Both the position numbers and the translations under genes were made by a program. DNA of 9,410 bases from CAZQGE01 sp964592815 (GTDB taxonomy: Bacteria > Bacillota > Clostridia > Christensenellales > CAG-917). Below the pieces are notes generated by a model. That model was not told the DNA's origin and did not search any database. It saw only the letters and a list, made by a program, of their open reading frames with translations. Positions 6,201 to 9,410 of the stretch are shown here, piece by piece. Positions within the stretch are counted from its first letter, which is position 1; each line of letters starts with the position of its first letter. The DNA is taken from positions 1-9,410 of the forward strand of contig CAZQGE010000052.1 of NCBI GenBank assembly GCA_964592815.1, in the 5' to 3' direction.

Positions 6201-7514
6201 ATGAATACTAGAAATACGCTTTTTATTGAAAACGGCTGTTTACATATTGGAGGCTTTGAAGCGACTCAACTTGTACAAAAATTTGGCACTCCGCTTTACG
6301 TTATGGACGGCGAATATCTTAGAGAAGTTGCTTTGGCATACGTCAAAAGCATAAACGAGTATGGCTCGGGTGCTGTTGCTTATGCAAGCAAAGCGTTTTT
6401 GAGCATTGCAACATCAAAAATATTAAGCAAATGCGGACTTTGGTTTGATTCGGTAAGTGGCGGGGAAGTTTACGCATTATACAAAGCTGGTGTGGATATG
6501 TCACACGTTATGTTCCACGGCAACAATAAAACACCTAATGAAATCGAGTTGGCAATCGACCACAAATTGGGATATTTTGTTATCGACAGTTACGATGAAA
6601 TTGAAAATATAAACAAAATTGCGGGGCAAAAAAATGTTGTTCAAAAAGTTTTGATAAGAGTAAATCCTTGCGTTTCGGCGCATACTTTTGCCGCTGTGCA
6701 AACTGCTGCTCCGCAATCAAAATTTGGTTTTGAAATTGAAAAAGAAGCCTTAAAAGTTGTAAAACTTATTATGTCTAAACCCAACTTGAAGTTTGAAGGC
6801 TTACACATTCATATCGGTTCACAGATATATGAGCATTCTGCTTATGATTTGGCAATTGAGAAAATTCTTAATTTGGTCAAAGTCTTAAAAGAAGAAAATA
6901 TCTCAATCAACATTTTAGACTTAGGTGGTGGTTACGGAATTTATTATACCGATGAAGACCCCAAGTTTACACCAAATAGATATGGCTATATTCTCAAAAA
7001 TATTTGTGACAAAGTTAAGGAACTTTGCAAAAAAATGTCTTTGGACTTGCCGTTTTTGGTTGTTGAGCCAGGACGTAGCATTGTTGGAGAGGCAGGCATT
7101 ACGCTTTACACCGTTGGCACGATAAAAGATTTTAGCCCAATCAAGAAATACGTTGCTGTTGACGGTGGTATGTTTGAAAATCCACGTTACGCACTTTATG
7201 ACGCAAAATATTCTGCTACTATTTGCGAAAAAGCCTCGTTACCACAAACTGATAAGGTTACCATTGTTGGAAAATGTTGCGAAAGTGGAGATATTATTGC
7301 TGCGGACATTCCTCTGCAAAAAGCTGAAGTCGGCGATACCGTGGCAGTTTTTTCAACTGGTGCTTACAACTATTCTATGGCATCAAATTATAATTTTAAT
7401 GCAATTCCGCCTGTTGTTCTTGTTGATGGAACAAAGGCCGACTATATTGTAAAGCCACAGACTTATGAAGATTTGTTAAGGAATAACGTTGTGCCGGAGT
7501 GGCTTAATGAGTGA
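6201..7514 (+). CDS. lysA: Diaminopimelate decarboxylase
   Basis: This 437-residue PLP enzyme makes L-lysine from meso-diaminopimelate, the last step of the pathway, in the cytoplasm. The fold-type III barrel starts with the PLP lysine in AYASKAF (K64). It continues with HIHIGSQI (202-209), the phosphate-binding GGGYG (242-246) and EPGRSIVGEAG (289-299). The C-terminal beta domain carries the active-site cysteine in KCCESGDII (C360), which acts on the partner subunit of the dimer, and GAYNYSMASNYN. The length is normal for the family. The ATG has a good ribosome site (GAGGT, 6192-6196). It is the first gene of an operon: its last eight bases overlap scpA. In B. subtilis lysA likewise lies upstream of scpA, though with other genes between. 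Confidence 0.95.
   Translation: MNTRNTLFIENGCLHIGGFEATQLVQKFGTPLYVMDGEYLREVALAYVKSINEYGSGAVAYASKAFLSIATSKILSKCGLWFDSVSGGEVYALYKAGVDMSHVMFHGNNKTPNEIELAIDHKLGYFVIDSYDEIENINKIAGQKNVVQKVLIRVNPCVSAHTFAAVQTAAPQSKFGFEIEKEALKVVKLIMSKPNLKFEGLHIHIGSQIYEHSAYDLAIEKILNLVKVLKEENISINILDLGGGYGIYYTDEDPKFTPNRYGYILKNICDKVKELCKKMSLDLPFLVVEPGRSIVGEAGITLYTVGTIKDFSPIKKYVAVDGGMFENPRYALYDAKYSATICEKASLPQTDKVTIVGKCCESGDIIAADIPLQKAEVGDTVAVFSTGAYNYSMASNYNFNAIPPVVLVDGTKADYIVKPQTYEDLLRNNVVPEWLNE
7496..7509 (+). promoter_or_regulatory. Ribosome binding site deciding the scpA start
   Basis: GGAG (7496-7499) lies seven bases before the ATG at 7507 and sits inside the end of lysA. This supports ATG 7507 over an in-frame TTG at 7489, which has no ribosome site. 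The overlap ATGAGTGA joins scpA start and lysA stop and suggests translational coupling. Confidence 0.8.
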
Positions 7515-8448
7515 CGGATTGATTAAAAATTTAATTGAAGAAGTTGTTGGTGAAGAAATTCAAAACGTTATATCTGAAAATAATAGCGACAATGTTTTTT
7601 ACAAAAAAATTGAAAATTCTGCTGAAATTGTAACGGTTAATGCGGAAAATGAAGAAACTGTTTTTTTGAACCTAAAGCCCCAAATTGTATATCATATCAG
7701 CGAATTTGAAGGTCCGCTTGACTTATTGTTGACGCTTATTAAAGATGCAAAAATCAATATTGAGGAAATCTTTGTTTCAGACGTAACGCATCAATACGTA
7801 GAAGTTATTAAGAATACTCCAAAAGCAGAACTAGACTATGAATATGCTGCCGAATTTATTACGCTTGCAGCAGAGTTGGTCTATTTGAAATCATTACGTA
7901 CCTTGCCAGTTGAAGAAGAAGACGAAATTTATGAAGATGCAGAAATTCAACGTTCTGCGCTTATAAACAAGATTAAGGAATATGCCTTGATAAAGGAAAA
8001 AAGTGAGAAATTACGAGAGCTTGAAACCCTCAACCGCTTTACGCGTCAACCTGTTTACACGGACAAAGATTATAGGGTATCACTTACAAATTTTTCATTA
8101 CCAAAACTTGTAGAAGCATTTGCAAAAGTTCTTGTAAACGCTGAAAAGCACGGTCAAGATATAATGCCTAAAAAGGTTATGAAAGACAGATTTTCTGTGC
8201 ACGAGCAGATGCAGAATATAATTTCGCTTATGGCAATGCGAAAAAAAATGAATTTTTATGAGTTAATTGAAGCCGATTTCGACAAAAACGATATTGTCAC
8301 CACTTTTTTGGCTGTTTTAGAGCTTATGAAGTACGGAAGAATAACCATTGAACAAGAAGAAATTTTTGGGAATATAGATATGTTTGCTGTCGAAGGGCAA
8401 GTAGATACTGAAATTGTTTTTGAGGATAAGAATGATGGAAAATATTAA
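7507..8448 (+). CDS. scpA: Segregation and condensation protein A (kleisin of SMC-ScpAB)
   Basis: This 313-residue protein is the kleisin subunit that bridges the SMC heads and binds ScpB in bacterial condensin, which compacts and separates sister chromosomes. The family hallmark EFEGPLDLLLTLIKDAKI lies at 66-83. Next come THQYVEVIK and the SMC-binding helix AAEFITLAAELVYLKSLRTLP (114-134, interrupted here only by notation of its key residues AAEF, LVYLKS and LP). The C-terminal winged helix (about 225-290) includes TTFLAVLELMKYGRI. ScpA usually begins about ten residues before the FEGPLDLLL motif and is about 250 long; here ~58 extra, mostly acidic, residues precede it. It is the second gene of the lysA operon, overlapping lysA by 8 bases and scpB by 17. 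Confidence 0.93.
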   Translation: MSDGLIKNLIEEVVGEEIQNVISENNSDNVFYKKIENSAEIVTVNAENEETVFLNLKPQIVYHISEFEGPLDLLLTLIKDAKINIEEIFVSDVTHQYVEVIKNTPKAELDYEYAAEFITLAAELVYLKSLRTLPVEEEDEIYEDAEIQRSALINKIKEYALIKEKSEKLRELETLNRFTRQPVYTDKDYRVSLTNFSLPKLVEAFAKVLVNAEKHGQDIMPKKVMKDRFSVHEQMQNIISLMAMRKKMNFYELIEADFDKNDIVTTFLAVLELMKYGRITIEQEEIFGNIDMFAVEGQVDTEIVFEDKNDGKY

Positions 8449-9136
8449 AAACACGGTTGAAGCTATAATTTTTTCTAGCGGTTCACCTATAAGCAAAAAA
8501 GACTTAACAGAAAAAATACCGTCTTTGACAACCACGCAGATAAACAATATCATCAAAGATTTGCAAAAAAAATATAGCGATGAAAGTGGCATACTTTTGG
8601 TTGAATTTAATGGAAAATATCAATTTACATCGAACCCTAAATATGGTGAGACGGTTGCCGATATACTTACTCCTTTACGTGAAAAAGAACTAACAAAAAC
8701 CCTACTTGAAGTTTTGGCAACAATTGCGTATAAACAACCTATAACTCGACTTGAAATTGACGATATGAGAGGCGGCACAAACAGCGAATATGCGCTCTCT
8801 GGCTTGCTTAAAGCTAACTTGATTGAAGCTGTCGGAAGAAAGGATACGGTTGGCAGACCGTTGCTTTATGGAACAACTGATGAGTTTTTGAAGAAGTTTC
8901 AGCTAAGCGACATTTCAGAGTTGCCCGATTTGGTTGAGGTTATGGAAAAAATTCAACTTATCTATATGCCCCCGCAAGATACTTTGTTCCATAATCGTTC
9001 TTTGTATGATGAAAATGGCAATCTTATTGAAGAAGAAAACGAAAAAATAGTAAATAATGTTGAAGATAATGTTGCTGATGACGAAATTGAAATACCAGAC
9101 TTCTTGGAAGGTGAAAACTACGAAATTATAGAATAA
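8432..9136 (+). CDS. scpB: Segregation and condensation protein B
   Basis: This 234-residue protein is the ScpB subunit, which dimerises through winged-helix domains and clamps ScpA in the SMC complex. The N-terminal winged helix is at about 5-75 (EAIIFSSGSPISKKDL). The second, at about 85-160, has the conserved motifs ATIAYKQPITRLEIDDMRG and GRPLLYGTTDEFLKKF. The core ends near residue 180; a ~50-residue acidic tail follows (EEENEKIV, DDEIEIPDFLEGENYEIIE), so the protein is longer than B. subtilis ScpB (about 197). GAGG at 8422-8425 places the start at ATG 8432 (six-base spacing) or the adjacent ATG 8435. The gene overlaps the scpA end, implying translational coupling, and a terminator follows. 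Confidence 0.93.
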   Translation: MMENIKNTVEAIIFSSGSPISKKDLTEKIPSLTTTQINNIIKDLQKKYSDESGILLVEFNGKYQFTSNPKYGETVADILTPLREKELTKTLLEVLATIAYKQPITRLEIDDMRGGTNSEYALSGLLKANLIEAVGRKDTVGRPLLYGTTDEFLKKFQLSDISELPDLVEVMEKIQLIYMPPQDTLFHNRSLYDENGNLIEEENEKIVNNVEDNVADDEIEIPDFLEGENYEIIE

Positions 9137-9138
9137 TC

Positions 9139-9157
9139 TTGTTAAAATTTTTAACAA
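9139..9157. repeat. Perfect 19-base palindrome after scpB
   Basis: TTGTTAAAA and TTTTAACAA are perfect 9-base inverted arms around a single T, two bases after the scpB stop codon. It has no T-run of its own and comes just before the true terminator. It could be an operator-like site, an extra stem at the transcript end, or chance in AT-rich DNA. Confidence 0.5.
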
Positions 9158-9165
9158 TATTTATG

Positions 9166-9196
9166 ACGATTAAGCTTTATGCCTAATCGTTTTATT
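9166..9196 (+). terminator. Rho-independent terminator of the lysA-scpA-scpB operon
   Basis: ACGATTA (9166-9172) pairs with TAATCGT (9184-9190). After one A-C mismatch, GC pairs with GC, leaving a TTTAT loop. The T-rich tail (TTTATT and a further T run at 9202-9209) follows. It closes the operon 29 bases after scpB. Confidence 0.8.
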
Positions 9197-9226
9197 TATG
9201 ATTTTTTTTGTTATCGTTTTACTGAG

Positions 9227-9232
9227 TATAAT
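9227..9232 (+). promoter_or_regulatory. Possible sigma-A -10 box ahead of the periodic tract
   Basis: A perfect TATAAT stands 36 bases after the operon terminator, but no good -35 box is visible (TTTTTG at 16 bases is poor). If real, it would start transcription into the 4-base periodic region or a gene beyond the window. Confidence 0.25.
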
Positions 9233-9256
9233 AAAAGTAAATATAATTAAACTGTC

Positions 9257-9410
9257 AGTAAGTCACTTAAAAGTTAGGAATTAAGGAAGTACGTAAGATA
9301 GTAATCCTGTAAAAAATATTTAGTATATAGTTGATAGTTATTTATTTAGTTGGTTAGTAAGTCAGCTAGCTAGTCAGTTGTTTATTTAGTATTGTATTTA
9401 GTTAGTTACT
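9257..9410. repeat. Degenerate 4-base periodic tract (AGTN-like), non-coding
   Basis: From 9336 to the window end nearly every AGT or AGC falls in one 4-base register: starts at 9336, 9348, 9356, 9360, 9364, 9368, 9372, 9376, 9388, 9400 and 9404 are all multiples of four. Earlier AGTs at 9272, 9288 and 9300 share that register, though those at 9257, 9261, 9322 and 9329 do not. TATTTAGT occurs three times (9343, 9383, 9395). Stops fill all frames, so it does not encode protein. It looks like a decayed tetranucleotide array that probably continues past the window edge. Confidence 0.55.

Noticed and set aside
7489..7506. TTG start for scpA, six codons upstream
   Set aside because: There is no ribosome site before it, whereas ATG 7507 has GGAG at ideal distance.
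8278..8284. Perfect 0A box (TTCGACA) inside scpA
   Set aside because: It is in the middle of a conserved coding region, and about one such 7-mer is expected by chance in a window of this size.
8414..8431. TTG start for scpB, six codons upstream
   Set aside because: ATG 8432 or 8435 follows GAGG at good spacing and begins the conserved ScpB N-terminus.

Overview
The window reads as the chromosome of a low-GC, endospore-forming member of the Bacillota, most likely an anaerobic and possibly uncultivated clostridial lineage. The base composition is strongly AT-rich. The gene set is that of the classical sporulation and cell-envelope neighbourhood, and the protein sequences are recognisable but divergent from Bacillus subtilis. 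The species cannot be named from the sequence.

Layout, left to right. The minus strand opens with sigK (pro-sigma-K), complete, uninterrupted and still carrying a hydrophobic pro-sequence; it has a sigma-E-like promoter. Diverging from it is a FAD-dependent dehydrogenase of the COG2509 type, with a good housekeeping promoter and a terminator. Next comes spoIVB, the forespore serine protease that in B. subtilis triggers pro-sigma-K processing. Facing it on the minus strand is a 121-residue protein that is only the DNA-binding effector domain of Spo0A, with no receiver domain. Then follow a SpoIIM-like membrane protein and a DacF-type D-Ala-D-Ala carboxypeptidase with a sigma-G-like promoter and a strong terminator. 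The last operon, lysA-scpA-scpB, has a near-consensus extended -10 sigma-A promoter, overlapping genes and its own terminator. The final ~200 bases are non-coding and show an unusual 4-base periodicity.

How the genes fit together. Sporulation genes of several stages sit side by side: entry (Spo0A effector domain), engulfment (SpoIIM, DacF), forespore-to-mother-cell signalling (SpoIVB) and late mother-cell transcription (SigK). The order spoIVB / spo0A / spoIIM / dacF / lysA / scpA / scpB is a condensed version of the order known from B. subtilis. The spoIIA-sigF operon that follows dacF in B. subtilis is absent here. lysA makes lysine from meso-diaminopimelate, and ScpA/ScpB are the SMC condensin partners.

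The most notable point is that the gene at the spo0A position has lost the phosphorylatable receiver, is inverted, and has a changed DNA-recognition helix. It may be an unusual constitutive or differently controlled sporulation regulator, or a paralogue beside a full Spo0A elsewhere. All functional statements come from reading the sequence and from knowledge of the families; no database search was run.
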